Positions 17,549 through 30,253 are shown, numbered from the stretch's first letter. The stretch is 64,000 nucleotides of DNA from Thermomicrobiales bacterium (GCA_030447415.1 JAUJOZ010000004.1:62001-126000), one strand, 5' to 3'. A program made the numbers and translations. The notes: generated by a model from the sequence alone, not told the origin.

Positions 17549-17731
17549 TTACGTCGCGTCCCGACTGCCGACATTGAGCACGGTGTCGTCGGGGCCCACG
17601 CCGAGCCGCGCGAACAGGTCGAAAAGGACATCGGGTCCGCGCGGGTCGAGGCTGCGTCCGATGCGCGCCTCGAAATCGAGGTCGTCGCGACCCCAGATCT
17701 CGCCGTACAACTCGGCGACGGAGGTGGTCAT
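17549..17731 (-). pseudogene. truncated SAM-dependent methyltransferase (N-terminal fragment)
   Basis: Sixty residues remain: MTTSVAELYGEIWGRDDLDF..., a typical methyltransferase N-terminus ending within motif I (DDTVLNVGSRDAT, normally VLDVGCGxG), where a TAA stops translation 25 bp from the end of the restriction-type gene. No remaining methyltransferase domain follows in any frame. It most likely lost its remaining ~200 residues when the adjacent foreign segment arrived. An upstream CGGGAG lies 10 bases before the ATG. Confidence 0.6.
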
Positions 17732-17787
17732 CGTCGTGGTGCTCCCGTGGTTGGCACCGTTGCGCGCGGCGCGCCGCCGGGTCTGCC

Positions 17788-18213
17788 TTAGTCGGCGATC
17801 CCCGTGTGGGCGACGATCCTGGTCGGCGTGACGCGGACGAGCAGCTCGCCGGCGACGGCGTTGCGCGCGCCGTAGGCCGAGGCGCGCTCGTCGCCCATGT
17901 ATCGCACGGCGATCCGCGTCGTCCAGATCGCCAGGTCGGGGGCAGCCTCCGTCACGGTCGCCGCCCCTTCCACCAGGACGAAGCCGAACGGCGGTGTCTC
18001 GTCGTCGACGGCAAGGGCGACCCGTGGATCGCGGCAGAGGTTGGCCGCCTTGACGGTGGCGTGCCAGGTGGTGAAGACGAGGGTGTCGCCGTCGAGGTCG
18101 AACCAGACCGGGGCGACGTGTGGCCGGCCGTCGCGCCGGACGGTGGCGAGCGCCGCCGTGCGGGGGCGGTCAAGCAGGAAGCGCCGCACCTCGGCGGGGG
18201 TCATGGATCGCAT
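17788..18213 (-). CDS. PPOX-class flavin/F420-dependent oxidoreductase
   Basis: A 141-residue single-domain split beta-barrel protein of the pyridoxamine 5'-phosphate oxidase-like family: PRTAALATVRRDGRPHVAPV at the N-terminus, DTLVFTTWHATVKAANL with the cofactor-binding strand, and DPRVALAVDDETPPF. Family members bind FMN or F420 and carry out reductions of small molecules; the exact cofactor cannot be read from the sequence. A second ATG three codons downstream is an alternative start. The gene sits downstream of the truncated methyltransferase on the same strand. Confidence 0.8.
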   Translation of the reverse strand: MRSMTPAEVRRFLLDRPRTAALATVRRDGRPHVAPVWFDLDGDTLVFTTWHATVKAANLCRDPRVALAVDDETPPFGFVLVEGAATVTEAAPDLAIWTTRIAVRYMGDERASAYGARNAVAGELLVRVTPTRIVAHTGIAD

Positions 18214-18417
18214 TCAAGGACGCCTTTACGGGATGCGGCTGGGACAGCGCGGAGGGCATGCCGTCACGACGGGAGCAGCCCTCACCTCAGCTCCTCGCCC
18301 GAACGTAGGAGAAGGAGAACGCTGGGCCGGCCTGCGACGACGAAGCAGCGGCCCGGTGTGCCACGGGCCTTCGGTCGTCCAACCGACCCGGCGAGCGCGC
18401 CTGCCTGACCCGCCCGG

Positions 18418-19443
18418 CTACCCGAAGAAGACCTCGGCCACCGAGTAGAGGCGGGGATCGACGAGCTTCAGCTCGCGAGTCGCCTCGGCGAGCGGGATCC
18501 CCACGATCTCGTCCCCGTGCAGCGCCGCCATCGTCCCCCATCGCTCCTCGTGGACGAGGTCGGCGGCGAAGACGCCGTAGCGCGTGGCGAGCACGCGGTC
18601 TCGCGCCGTCGGCGAGCCGCCGCGCTGGATATGGCCAAGCACGGTGCTCCGCGTCTCGATGCCCGTGCGTCCCTCGATCTCCTTCGCGAGGTAGGCGCCG
18701 ATGCCGCCGAGCCGGACGTGACCGAACTCGTCCAGGTCCGCCGAGACAACCTCATCCCGACCCCGCTCGATCTGCGCCCCCTCGGCCGCCACCACGATCG
18801 AGAAGCGATGCCCCGCCCCCTGTCGGCGGCGGACGTGGTCGCAGACGCGGTCGACGTTGACCGGCTCCTCGGGGACGAGGATGACGTCGGCGCCACCGGC
18901 CAGACCGGAATGCAGGGCGATGTGACCGGCGTGGCGACCCATCACCTCGCAGACGATGACCCGCGCGTGCGCCTCGGCCGTCGAGTGGAGCCGGTCGATC
19001 GCCTCGGTGGCAATCGAGACGGCGGTGTCGAAGCCGAACGTGTAGTCGGTGCCAGACAGGTCGTTGTCGATCGTCTTCGGCACCCCGACGACCTTCATCC
19101 CCAGCCCATGGAACCGGTTGGCGACGCCGAGGGTGTCTTCACCGCCGACGGCAACGACCGCGTCGACGCCGCGCCGCGCCAGATGGTCCAGCACGCGCTG
19201 CGGGCCGTCGTCGCGTTTGAACGGATTGGTGCGGGAGGTGCCGAGGATGGTGCCGCCGAGGTGGAGGATGCCACGCACTGCTTCGGTCGGAAGCGGAAAG
19301 AGGTCGTCCTCAAGGAGCCCACGCCAGCCGTCGCGGATGCCGACGACCCCGAAGCCGTGTCGCTCGCCGCGGCGGACGACGGCCCGGATGACGGCGTTCA
19401 GGCCGGGACAATCGCCGCCGCCGGTCAGGATCGCGACGTTCAT
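18418..19443 (-). CDS. 6-phosphofructokinase, group III, probably PPi-type
   Basis: A 341-residue phosphofructokinase A-family enzyme of glycolysis: nucleotide/PPi loop GGGDCPGLNAVIR (8-20), PKTIDNDLSGTDYTFGFDTA (122-141) with the catalytic Asp, EVMGRHAGHIAL, and EGAQIE for fructose 6-phosphate. At the two positions that separate donors in this family the protein has Asp (GGED, D103) and Lys (PKT, K123); ATP enzymes usually have Gly at the first. This Asp/Lys pair is the pattern of the diphosphate-using enzyme of Amycolatopsis, so PPi use is predicted. The start has a GGAGG 9 bases upstream. Divergent from the next gene. Confidence 0.85.
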   Translation of the reverse strand: MNVAILTGGGDCPGLNAVIRAVVRRGERHGFGVVGIRDGWRGLLEDDLFPLPTEAVRGILHLGGTILGTSRTNPFKRDDGPQRVLDHLARRGVDAVVAVGGEDTLGVANRFHGLGMKVVGVPKTIDNDLSGTDYTFGFDTAVSIATEAIDRLHSTAEAHARVIVCEVMGRHAGHIALHSGLAGGADVILVPEEPVNVDRVCDHVRRRQGAGHRFSIVVAAEGAQIERGRDEVVSADLDEFGHVRLGGIGAYLAKEIEGRTGIETRSTVLGHIQRGGSPTARDRVLATRYGVFAADLVHEERWGTMAALHGDEIVGIPLAEATRELKLVDPRLYSVAEVFFG

Positions 19444-19651
19444 CGGGCCTCCTCCCCGGGTGGGCATGTCCGGGTCCGTGCTGGGGTTGATCAAGGGCGA
19501 AAACCCTACACCGGGTCGAGCCGGGGCACAAGGGGGGCGCCGGAGTGCAGGCGGCGCCACACGCGACGCGGTGGCCGCGGTCGGCATCGGCTTCATGCCC
19601 GCGTCCGCTATCCTTGGTCGTCGGCTCGAGGCAACGCGAGGGAGGACCGAG

Positions 19652-20140
19652 ATGTCAGACGACTATAGTCCTGGGGACGCGCGGCAGCCCTACTCTGACC
19701 GGGGCGGCCCGGCGGGGCGACATGCTGAAACGCACGACGTGCGGCGGGAGGCGCTGACCAACCCGACCGGACCGACCCCGGTCGACACGAGCTTTGCCGA
19801 GCAGATCGCCCCTGACACCTCGACGGCCGCCCCCGGCGGCCACGCCGACGAGAGCGCCTCCGCCGCCGACGACAAGGAGCTACACGAGCGCCTTCAGCGG
19901 CTGGACAGCGCCGAACTGTCGAGCTTGTCGGTGCTGCAGCCGGGCACGGCCTTGGAGCAGGGCGGCACCTACGTCGACCTGAACGACCTGACGCGCGGTC
20001 CCTTCAAGGCGATCGGCGGCCAGGAAGCGGGGCCGGGCAACCGCTACGTAGCCAAGCGTGACACCGACTACGAGCTCTGGAATCGCCTGGTCGGTCGCGA
20101 CACCGAGGCGGAGGTGGAGCGCCCGGAGGGAGCGAGTTAG
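19652..20140 (+). CDS. conserved acidic protein of unknown function
   Basis: A 162-residue protein with a GGGAGGAC site 6 bases before the ATG. Residues 1-75 are polar and probably disordered. Residues ~80-150 form a compact conserved-looking block: HERLQRLDSAELSSLSVLQPG, GTYVDLNDLTRGPFKAIGGQ, and RYVAKRDTDYELWNRLVG. There is no signal peptide or membrane segment. Its start is 208 bp from the divergent phosphofructokinase start, so they share a promoter region. No function is known. Confidence 0.7.
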   Translation: MSDDYSPGDARQPYSDRGGPAGRHAETHDVRREALTNPTGPTPVDTSFAEQIAPDTSTAAPGGHADESASAADDKELHERLQRLDSAELSSLSVLQPGTALEQGGTYVDLNDLTRGPFKAIGGQEAGPGNRYVAKRDTDYELWNRLVGRDTEAEVERPEGAS

Positions 20141-20354
20141 GCGAGGTCGCCGCCTCCCATTCCCCTCACTCTGGCGCACGATCGGCCGATCGGTGGTACG
20201 CTGACCTCAGAAGCGCTGCCCCGGCCACGAGTCCGGGTCATCGCGACCGCCGCCGGGCGGTACGGGCCTCTCCGTTCCGAGCGATGGCGACGGCGGTGGC
20301 ACGGCTGGGGAGCGGCTCGACACGCCGCCCTCCGTCACGAGAGCGGAGGGGGCG

Positions 20355-20735
20355 ATGGACGGCGGGATCGAGATTATCGAAGCCAACCCGCGCGGCGGCA
20401 TCGGGTTCCACTTCAAGTTCCGCGACAGCGGGAAGCTGTTCCGCCTCCTCCCCAGCCGCTGTCCACAGCAGCCCCGGCTGTGGTGCTTCTGGGTCTATCG
20501 GTGCCGGCCCGGCGGCTCGGTCGATTCGAGCGATCTGCCCTGGATCGGCGGCGCCGGCATGACCCGCGAGGAACTGCCCCAGGCCGCGCAGGCCATCCGC
20601 GACGACATGGCCGCCTGGCTGCGGCAGGAATCGCACGAGGGCCTGCGCCGCTGGCTCCTGGCCGAGGACGGCGACGAGTCGAGCACGCCCGCGGTGGCCT
20701 TGCCGAGCGGCACGGGGCGGCGGGTACGCCTCTAA
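20355..20735 (+). CDS. small conserved protein of unknown function
   Basis: A 126-residue protein with a GCGGAGGGGG site 3-10 bases upstream. Its sequence starts with IEIIEANPRGGIGFHFKFRDSG, suggestive of a small alpha/beta fold, and has a cysteine-containing WCFWVYRC segment and a helical AAQAIRDDMAAWLRQ. It follows the acidic protein gene by 214 bp in the same direction. No family could be assigned. Confidence 0.6.
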   Translation: MDGGIEIIEANPRGGIGFHFKFRDSGKLFRLLPSRCPQQPRLWCFWVYRCRPGGSVDSSDLPWIGGAGMTREELPQAAQAIRDDMAAWLRQESHEGLRRWLLAEDGDESSTPAVALPSGTGRRVRL

Positions 20736-21693
20736 TCGTCCAGGTGTTTGGTCGCCGCGGTCGGTCGAGACCGCCGTAGGGCCTGCGGCCTCGGCTCCGC
20801 CTCGTGCGCCCGAGCAACAGTCGGGTGGGCAAGGGGTCCGTCCCGCTGCTCCCCAGTCGTGGCCGCCCTCCGCGCTCACAAGGCGAAGCAGAACGCCGAG
20901 CGACTGGTGCATCCGGCCTGGCCAAACCAGGACCCCATCTTGACCCACCGGGATAGCCGTCCTGATGGGGGCACGTCCGCGAGCGATCGCCTCCAGGCGG
21001 TTGTCCGGGCGGTGGGGATGCCGGCAATGGGCCTGAACGTTACCGGTCGCCACGGCGTTGCGACGCGGCTGGTGGCGGGGCGTCCATCCGCGGGCCGTGC
21101 AGCCCCTCCTCGGCCGTGCAACCGTCGGCATGGCACTCGACACATCCAGCCACATTCGACCGGGGCTCGCGTCAAAGGCGTTGGGGCGGCTCGACGACGA
21201 CGGGGACGGACGAGGACTAGACGGTGGGGATGGCCCCCATCGTGATCGTCATGCCGTCCCCCGTCTCGCCGCGTTCGTGACAGCGCGGCGTCAACAGTCG
21301 GGCGTCTGACCTCGAAACCCACGCCCCAACGCCTAAAAAGCCGGTCGTCGACGGAACGGCCAGTTCTGGCGGTATCGGGGTGGTGAGGGAATCTTCGGCT
21401 GTGTCCGTCCGTCAGGACCTCGCCCTCGGCCCGCTCCGAGAGCCGGCGGCGCGTCGTCGCCTGGGTCCGTGGCGTGGCCTCGGCACCACGGTCACCCGTG
21501 CCCCCGCTCGGTCCACGTGTCAGCGTCCCCGTGCCGTTCGCGCTTCGACTAAACTTACGTCGACATGACGCGCGACCGACGCCACGTCGGTCCGCCGATC
21601 CGGACGACCCCGCGCCGGGCCATTGAGCGCGGCATCCGCCTGCGCTCCACTGCCGGCTCGCCGTCGTCCCACGCCACGAGGAGCACACCCACC
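20736..21693. other. nearly 1 kb without a supported gene
   Basis: Long frames exist on both strands but none combines a ribosome site, consistent codon bias and a recognisable family. It should carry the aconitase promoter near its right end. Nothing structured was seen. Confidence 0.4.
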
Positions 21694-24597
<2,904 letters not shown>

Positions 24598-24801
24598 GGC
24601 GACGACCGGTGACGGCGAGGACACACCAAGGGTAGGGAGACCGATTTCGCCGAGCGTCTCAGACCGAAGCGGTGCCGGTGGTTCCGTCCGTGCGATAGCG
24701 TGGCCCCGGCCCCTGCGTCTTTGGGGTGCCCGGGTCCTTGGAATGCCCAGGTCCGCCCTGCTACCCCTCGCGCGGCGGGGACGACATCGCTGGGATCCGG
24801 C

Positions 24802-27800
24802 ATGACCTTCAACGCTCAGACCGACCCGGCGCGCCCCGACTACCGCCTCGTGCTCGACCGCCTCGCCAACGCCGTGGTGGCCGCGGACGAGACCGGCTGC
24901 ATCGTCTACGCCAACGCTGCCACCGAGCGGCTCCTCGGGTGGCCGGCGGGCGAGTTGATCGGACAGTCGCTCGGGACCATCCAGCCACCTCGCCTCCGGG
25001 ATGTCCACCTCGTCGGCTTTCGACGGTACCTGGAGACACGAACGCCGAAGCTCATCGGCGGCACGGTACGAGTGCCGGCCTTGCGCCGCGATGGGACCGA
25101 GGTCGAGGTTGAACTGGCGCTAGCGGCGGTTCGGACCGACGAGGGCGCCGGCCGGGAACTCTTCGTCGCGTCGCTGCGCGACCTGAGCGAGCGGATCGAA
25201 TTGGAGCGGCAGATCACGGTCACGCGCTACCTGCGCGCCGCGGCCGGGGCCGCCGCGAAATTCTCGACGGGGATCGACCGTGACGGTGTCCTCCAGACCA
25301 CGGTTGACACCCTGGTGGTGGACTTCGACGCGGGTCTAGCTCAGGTCTGGCTCTCGGACGGTGAGAGCGATGTTCTGCGCCTAGGGGCGAGCGCCAGGCG
25401 CTCGACGGCCACAATCGAGAGCGCTGACGCACAGATTGACCCCGTCTCCCCACCCCGCCAAGTCGGCGAGGTCGCCCGCAGCCGTCAACCGCTGGTGCAG
25501 AACGATCTGGTCGGCGACCCGGTGCTCGACCAGGGATGGATCGAGGGCGAGGAGATCGCCTCGGTCGCCGCCTTCCCTCTGGTCGCTGGAGACGACCTGC
25601 TCGGAGTGCTCGTCTGCTTCGGGCGGTCGCCGCTCCCGGAGGAGGGCGCCGCCGCGCTGGCGTCGTTCGCCGCGATGGTGACCGCGGCCTTGAACGACGT
25701 CCAACTCCTAGTCCGCGAGCAGGCGGCGCGAGCCGAGGCGGAGGCGGGACAGCGTCATGCCGCCTTCCTCGCCGAAGCAAGCGCCCTGCTGGCGTCCTCG
25801 CTCGACTACGAAGCAACGCTGGCGAGCGTCGCCCGCGCCGCGGTACCCCACGTCGCCGATTGGTGCGCCATCGACGTGGTCGAGGACGACGATCGAGTGC
25901 GCCCGCTGGCGATCGCCCACGTCGACCCGGCCAAGGTCGAACTGGCGCGCGAGCTCCGCCACCGCTACCCTCCCGACCCCGACGCGCCGATCGGCTCGCG
26001 CCACGTCCTCCGCACCGGCCAGTCGGAGCTCGTCCCAGAGATCCGCGACGCCGCGCTGGTCGCCGCCGCCCGCGACGAAGAACATCTCCGGGTCCTTCGC
26101 GATGTCGGCTTCACCTCGTACATGGCGGTGCCGCTCGCGACGCGCCAGCGGACGTTGGGGGTGATCACGCTGGTGTCGGCCGAGTCGGGGCGACGCTACC
26201 GGCTCGCCGACCTGGCGCTGGCCGAAGAACTGGCCCGCCGCGCCGCCCTGGCCATCGACAACGCCCAGTTGTACCGGGACGCGCGGGAGGCCGAGGAGCG
26301 CGCCCGCCGCCAAGCAGTCCGCCTTGAGGTCCTGGCCAGAGCGTCGCAGGCGTTCGCGGCGGCCCGGCTCGACCTGCCGGCGGTCCTCGACACGGTGGCC
26401 AGACAAACAGTGGAGGCACTCGGCGACGGCTGCATCATCCGCCTGGTCTCCGACGACGGTGGCTGGTTCATTCCCGCAGCGGCGCACTACCCCAACCCGG
26501 AGGCACTCTCCTTCCTGTGGGGGCTGCTGCGCGCCACGCCGCATCCGATCGACGAGGGGCTCGTCGGCCGGGTCGCCGCCTCCGGCGAGCCGCTGCTGCT
26601 GGCGGCGCCGTCCCAGGCGGAGATGCGGGCCGCCTTGAAGCCGGAGTACCGGGCGTTCCTGGACCGCTTCGGCCTGCACAGCGCCCTGATCGTCCCGCTG
26701 CGCGGTCGCGACGGCGTGATCGGGACGCTGATGACCTGGCGCGACACCGCCGGCCGGCCCTACACCCTCGATGACCAGGGCTTCCTCCAGGCGCTGGCCG
26801 ACCGGGCCGCCTCGGCGATCGAGAACGCCCGGCTCTATCGCGAACAGGTGGAAGCCCGCGGGCGCGTCCAGCAACTAGCCGCGGAGCGTGCCCTGACGCT
26901 GGGGCAGATCGCCGAAGGGGTGATCATCACCGACGCCGAGGGGCAGATCACCTTCGTCAACGATGCCGCGCGCGCGCTCCACGGCGTGGCCGAGCTTGGC
27001 GTCGGCGTCGACGGCTACACCGCGACCTACCACTTGCTGACGCTGGAGGGCGAGCCGTATCCGCCGGCCGAGTTGCCACTGGCGCGCGCCGTCCTCCGCG
27101 GCGAGACCGTGGTCGACGCCGAGTGGCGAATCCGCCGTCCGGACGGGTCGGAGGTCGTCGCCCAGGGGAGCGCGACGCCGGTGGTCGCGGAAGATGGACG
27201 GCGTCTGGGGGCCGTGCTCACCGTGCGCGACGTGACGGCCGAGCGCGAGTTCCAGCGGCAGAAGGACGAGTTCTTCATCACGGCCTCGCACGACCTCAAG
27301 ACTCCGCTGACGAGCATCAAGGGCTGGGCGCAACTGCTCCGGGCCCGCGCCGAGCGTGACGGGGCGCGGGTGCGAGACCTCCCGGCGCTGAGCGCGACCG
27401 AGGCGCAGGCGGGTGGGATGCAGCGGCTGGTCGAGCAACTGCTTGATGCCTCTCGGCTGCGGATCGGTCAGCGGCTGGAGTTGGAGCCGACGGAGTTCGA
27501 CCTCACGACGCTGGCGCGGCGCCTGGTGGGGCATTACCAGGCCATGACCGACCGCCACGAGCTGCGGGTGATGACGTCGGACTCGGGAACGGTGCGCGGG
27601 CACTGGGACGAGGGCAGGATTGAGCAGGTCGTCGCCAACCTGTTGAGCAACGCCATCAAGTACAGCCCAGGCGGCGGGCGGATCGAGGTGACGGTGGCGC
27701 GGGTCGAGGATGAGGCGCGGCTGAGGGTGTGGGACGAGGGCATCGGCATCCCGGCCGCAGAGCAGGCGCGAGTCTTCGAGCAGTTCTACCGGGCCGAGAA

Positions 27801-28002
27801 CGCCGCGGGCGCCGACGGCGGCGCCGGTCGCGGGTTCGGCATCGGGCTCTTCAGCGCGCAACAGATCGCCGCCCGCCACCGCGGCCGGATCGAGGCAGAG
27901 AGCGTCGAGGGGGAGGGCAGTACCTTCACCCTGGTGCTGCCGCTTGAGGCGTCGGCACTCAGCGCGCCCCTGGTCCAGAACGCGGGACCCCATTCCAACT
28001 AG
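24802..28002 (+). CDS. multi-sensor histidine kinase (PAS-GAF-GAF-GAF-PAS-HisKA-HATPase)
   Basis: A 1066-residue soluble sensor kinase. Domains in order: PAS (~12-125, NAVVAADETGCIVYANAA), GAF (~150-300), GAF (~325-480), GAF (~505-670), a second PAS (~690-805, GVIITDAEGQITFVNDAARAL), then the dimerisation/phosphoacceptor helix with H830 in FFITASHDLKTPLTSIKG, and the ATPase domain with N-box ANLLSNAIKYSP, VWDEGIGIP and GRGFGIGLF. No transmembrane helix is visible, so it should sense cytoplasmic signals. No response regulator gene is adjacent, making it an orphan kinase. Its ATG has only a weak site (GGGATCC). Confidence 0.9.
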   Translation: MTFNAQTDPARPDYRLVLDRLANAVVAADETGCIVYANAATERLLGWPAGELIGQSLGTIQPPRLRDVHLVGFRRYLETRTPKLIGGTVRVPALRRDGTEVEVELALAAVRTDEGAGRELFVASLRDLSERIELERQITVTRYLRAAAGAAAKFSTGIDRDGVLQTTVDTLVVDFDAGLAQVWLSDGESDVLRLGASARRSTATIESADAQIDPVSPPRQVGEVARSRQPLVQNDLVGDPVLDQGWIEGEEIASVAAFPLVAGDDLLGVLVCFGRSPLPEEGAAALASFAAMVTAALNDVQLLVREQAARAEAEAGQRHAAFLAEASALLASSLDYEATLASVARAAVPHVADWCAIDVVEDDDRVRPLAIAHVDPAKVELARELRHRYPPDPDAPIGSRHVLRTGQSELVPEIRDAALVAAARDEEHLRVLRDVGFTSYMAVPLATRQRTLGVITLVSAESGRRYRLADLALAEELARRAALAIDNAQLYRDAREAEERARRQAVRLEVLARASQAFAAARLDLPAVLDTVARQTVEALGDGCIIRLVSDDGGWFIPAAAHYPNPEALSFLWGLLRATPHPIDEGLVGRVAASGEPLLLAAPSQAEMRAALKPEYRAFLDRFGLHSALIVPLRGRDGVIGTLMTWRDTAGRPYTLDDQGFLQALADRAASAIENARLYREQVEARGRVQQLAAERALTLGQIAEGVIITDAEGQITFVNDAARALHGVAELGVGVDGYTATYHLLTLEGEPYPPAELPLARAVLRGETVVDAEWRIRRPDGSEVVAQGSATPVVAEDGRRLGAVLTVRDVTAEREFQRQKDEFFITASHDLKTPLTSIKGWAQLLRARAERDGARVRDLPALSATEAQAGGMQRLVEQLLDASRLRIGQRLELEPTEFDLTTLARRLVGHYQAMTDRHELRVMTSDSGTVRGHWDEGRIEQVVANLLSNAIKYSPGGGRIEVTVARVEDEARLRVWDEGIGIPAAEQARVFEQFYRAENAAGADGGAGRGFGIGLFSAQQIAARHRGRIEAESVEGEGSTFTLVLPLEASALSAPLVQNAGPHSN

Positions 28003-28081
28003 GGGGAGACGAATCCGAGCCCCCGGCGACAATTTCCCCGCATGGGCGAAGCGTGAGGAGATGGGGGGATGAGAGGACGGC

Positions 28082-29608
28082 ATGGACGGCGATGCGCTAC
28101 CGCGCTACGCGGACACGATCGTGGTCGGTGGCGGGTCGGCCGGAGCGACGGTAGCGGGGTTACTCGCCCAGCGGAGTGACCAGTCGATCCTGCTGCTGGA
28201 AGCCGGACCGGACTACGGACCGCTGACGGGAGGCCGCTGGCCGGCGACGCTCCTCGACGCGCGCGCCCTCGGCTACACCGACGCCTGGGACTACGACAGC
28301 GGCGAAACCTATGCCGGCCGGGTAGTCACCTTCGAGCGTGCCCGCGTCATCGGCGGCTGCTCGAGCCACAACGGCTGCGCCGCGATCTGGGGAAGCCGCC
28401 TCGACTATGACGGCTGGGCGGCAGCAAACCCCGGCTGGGCGACGGACGAACTCCTGCCCATCTTCCAGGCGGCGACGGAGCGGCTACGCGTCCGGCACTA
28501 CGCTCCGGAGGACATCACCCCGTTCCAGGCGGCATGTCTGGCGGCGGCGCCCGCCGCCGGCCTCCCGCTGGTGGCCGACCTGAACGACCTGGACGAGGAC
28601 ACCGGGATGGCCGCGAGCCCGGTCAATATTGCTGGCGGAGTCCGCTGGAACACGGCCTTCGCCTACCTCGACCCGGTCCGCGGTCGCCCGAACTTGACCG
28701 TCCGCGGCGACACGCCGGTGGACCGGCTCGTGGTGGAGCGGGGGCGGGTCACCGGCGTGGTGGTCGCAGGGCGGGACGGACCGGCGCGGGTAGAGGCTGG
28801 GAGGGTAGTGGTCGCCGGCGGCGCCTACGGCTCGCCGGCCGTACTCCTGCGGTCCGGGATCGGCGACCCGACCGAACTACGCGCCGCCGGGGTGGAGCCG
28901 GTCCACGAACTGCCGGGGGTCGGGCGCAACCTGCATGACCATCCATCGGTCATCGTCGGCTACGCCGGCACGCCGGAGCTAGAGCACCAGATGACGACGT
29001 TCGCGGCCGAGCATTGGATGCCCGAGGAGCAGACGATCGCCAAGGCGCGGTCCGCGGGCTGCGGCGAGGGGTTCGACCTCCACCTCTACCCGGTCGGTGG
29101 CCCGGACCGGGACGACCCGTCCGGGTGGCGCTGGAAGCTGCCGGTCGCGTGCATGACGCCTCGCTCGCGGGGGACGGTGCGCCTGGCGAGCCCGGATCCG
29201 ACAATCGCGCCCCGCATCGACCATCGCTACTTATCCGACCCGGCCGGCCACGACCGGGGTGTGCTGGTCGACGGCGTCACGCTCGCCCGCGAACTCGCCG
29301 CTCAGCCTCCGCTGCGGGACTTGATCGGCGCCGAGGTGGCGCCGGGACGTGACGTCCGCACAGAGGAGGAGGTGTCGGCCTTCATCGACGTCACCTGCGT
29401 CCACTACTACCACCCGGTGGGCACCTGCAAGATGGGACCAGCGGCCGACCCCGAGGCGGTCGTCGGGTCCCGCGGGGCGGTCCACGGGCTCGAAGGCGCC
29501 TACGTCGCCGACTGCTCGATCATCCCGACCATCCCGCGGGCCAACACCAACGTGCCGGCGGTGGTGGTTGGCGAACGGATCGCCCGGTGGCTGCTGGACG
29601 AGGACTGA
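28082..29608 (+). CDS. GMC-family FAD-dependent oxidoreductase
   Basis: A 508-residue glucose-methanol-choline oxidoreductase. The N-terminal FAD-binding motif is VVGGGSAGATVAGLLA (15-30) with the ribose-binding acid in LLLEAGP. The second signature is VIGGCSSHNGC (near residue 90), and the C-terminal active-site region reads VHYYHPVGTCKMG followed by SIIPTIPRANTNVPAV. The catalytic His/Asn pair is therefore present. Substrates are typically primary alcohols, sugars or choline; the specific one is not evident. The start follows GAGAGGACGGC. It lies 79 bp after the histidine kinase and may be co-transcribed. Confidence 0.88.
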   Translation: MDGDALPRYADTIVVGGGSAGATVAGLLAQRSDQSILLLEAGPDYGPLTGGRWPATLLDARALGYTDAWDYDSGETYAGRVVTFERARVIGGCSSHNGCAAIWGSRLDYDGWAAANPGWATDELLPIFQAATERLRVRHYAPEDITPFQAACLAAAPAAGLPLVADLNDLDEDTGMAASPVNIAGGVRWNTAFAYLDPVRGRPNLTVRGDTPVDRLVVERGRVTGVVVAGRDGPARVEAGRVVVAGGAYGSPAVLLRSGIGDPTELRAAGVEPVHELPGVGRNLHDHPSVIVGYAGTPELEHQMTTFAAEHWMPEEQTIAKARSAGCGEGFDLHLYPVGGPDRDDPSGWRWKLPVACMTPRSRGTVRLASPDPTIAPRIDHRYLSDPAGHDRGVLVDGVTLARELAAQPPLRDLIGAEVAPGRDVRTEEEVSAFIDVTCVHYYHPVGTCKMGPAADPEAVVGSRGAVHGLEGAYVADCSIIPTIPRANTNVPAVVVGERIARWLLDED

Positions 29609-29773
29609 GCAGTTGGGGGCTGGGGGCTGGTGGTCCGTCAACGCTGATTCACTCATTCACGCCACACCGCCGCCGCGCGGTTCAACACGCCTGCGCCCCC
29701 GAGGGCAGGTCGCAGACGAGCTCTGATACTCCACAGGACGTGTCTGCACAGGGGTCACGGGAGGATGCCGGTG

Positions 29774-30253
29774 ATGCCAAGGCTGAAACGCAACGTGTTC
29801 GCGTAAATCACGCACTGCGACCGGCTGCTCGTGTTCCGTCATCCCGCTGTGGCCGAGGCGGGAATCCAGGTGCCGGCCGGTTCAATGCGAGAGGGTGAAC
29901 GGCCGGAAGACGCGGTGCTGCGGGAGGCACGTGAAGAGACCGGTCTCTCCGGTCTGGCGCTAGGTCGTCCCCTTGGTGAGCATCAACGAGACATGTCAGA
30001 CGTCGGCCTGGACGAGGTGCATCACCGCTACTTCTACCACCTACGATGCACCAAGGAACCTCCGAAGACGTGGCAGCACCAAGAACTCGACCCATGGGAC
30101 GGTCGTTCGGCGCCAATCCTGTTCCAGTTCTTCTAGGCGCGCTTGCCGGACGGCGTCCCGACCCTCATTGCGGACCATGACAAGCAGCTTCCACACCTGA
30201 TCGAGCTGCTGTCTGTAGAAGGACTGATCGAACAAGCGGGCGCCGGAAAATGA
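29774..30253 (+). pseudogene. Nudix hydrolase gene with two in-frame stop codons
   Basis: Reading one frame from the ATG at 29774 gives a full 159-codon Nudix protein interrupted twice. The start has GGGAGG 8 bases upstream. MPRLKRNVFA is followed by TAA (29804-29806), where the family has a Tyr before ITH; then DRLLVFRHPAVAEAGIQVPAG and a perfect Nudix box (G5xE7xREUxEExGU: GSMREGE...REAREETGL); then ..ILFQFF and TAG (30134-30136), where a Trp or Gln is expected; then ARLPDGVPTLIADHDKQLP to TGA. Everything else is intact, so the inactivation is recent, unless the stops are sequencing errors. Confidence 0.7.

Noticed and set aside
29774-30253. Stop-codon readthrough or recoding in the Nudix gene
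   Set aside because: The stops are TAA and TAG without SECIS- or PYLIS-like structures nearby, and a neighbouring module is decayed in the same way.
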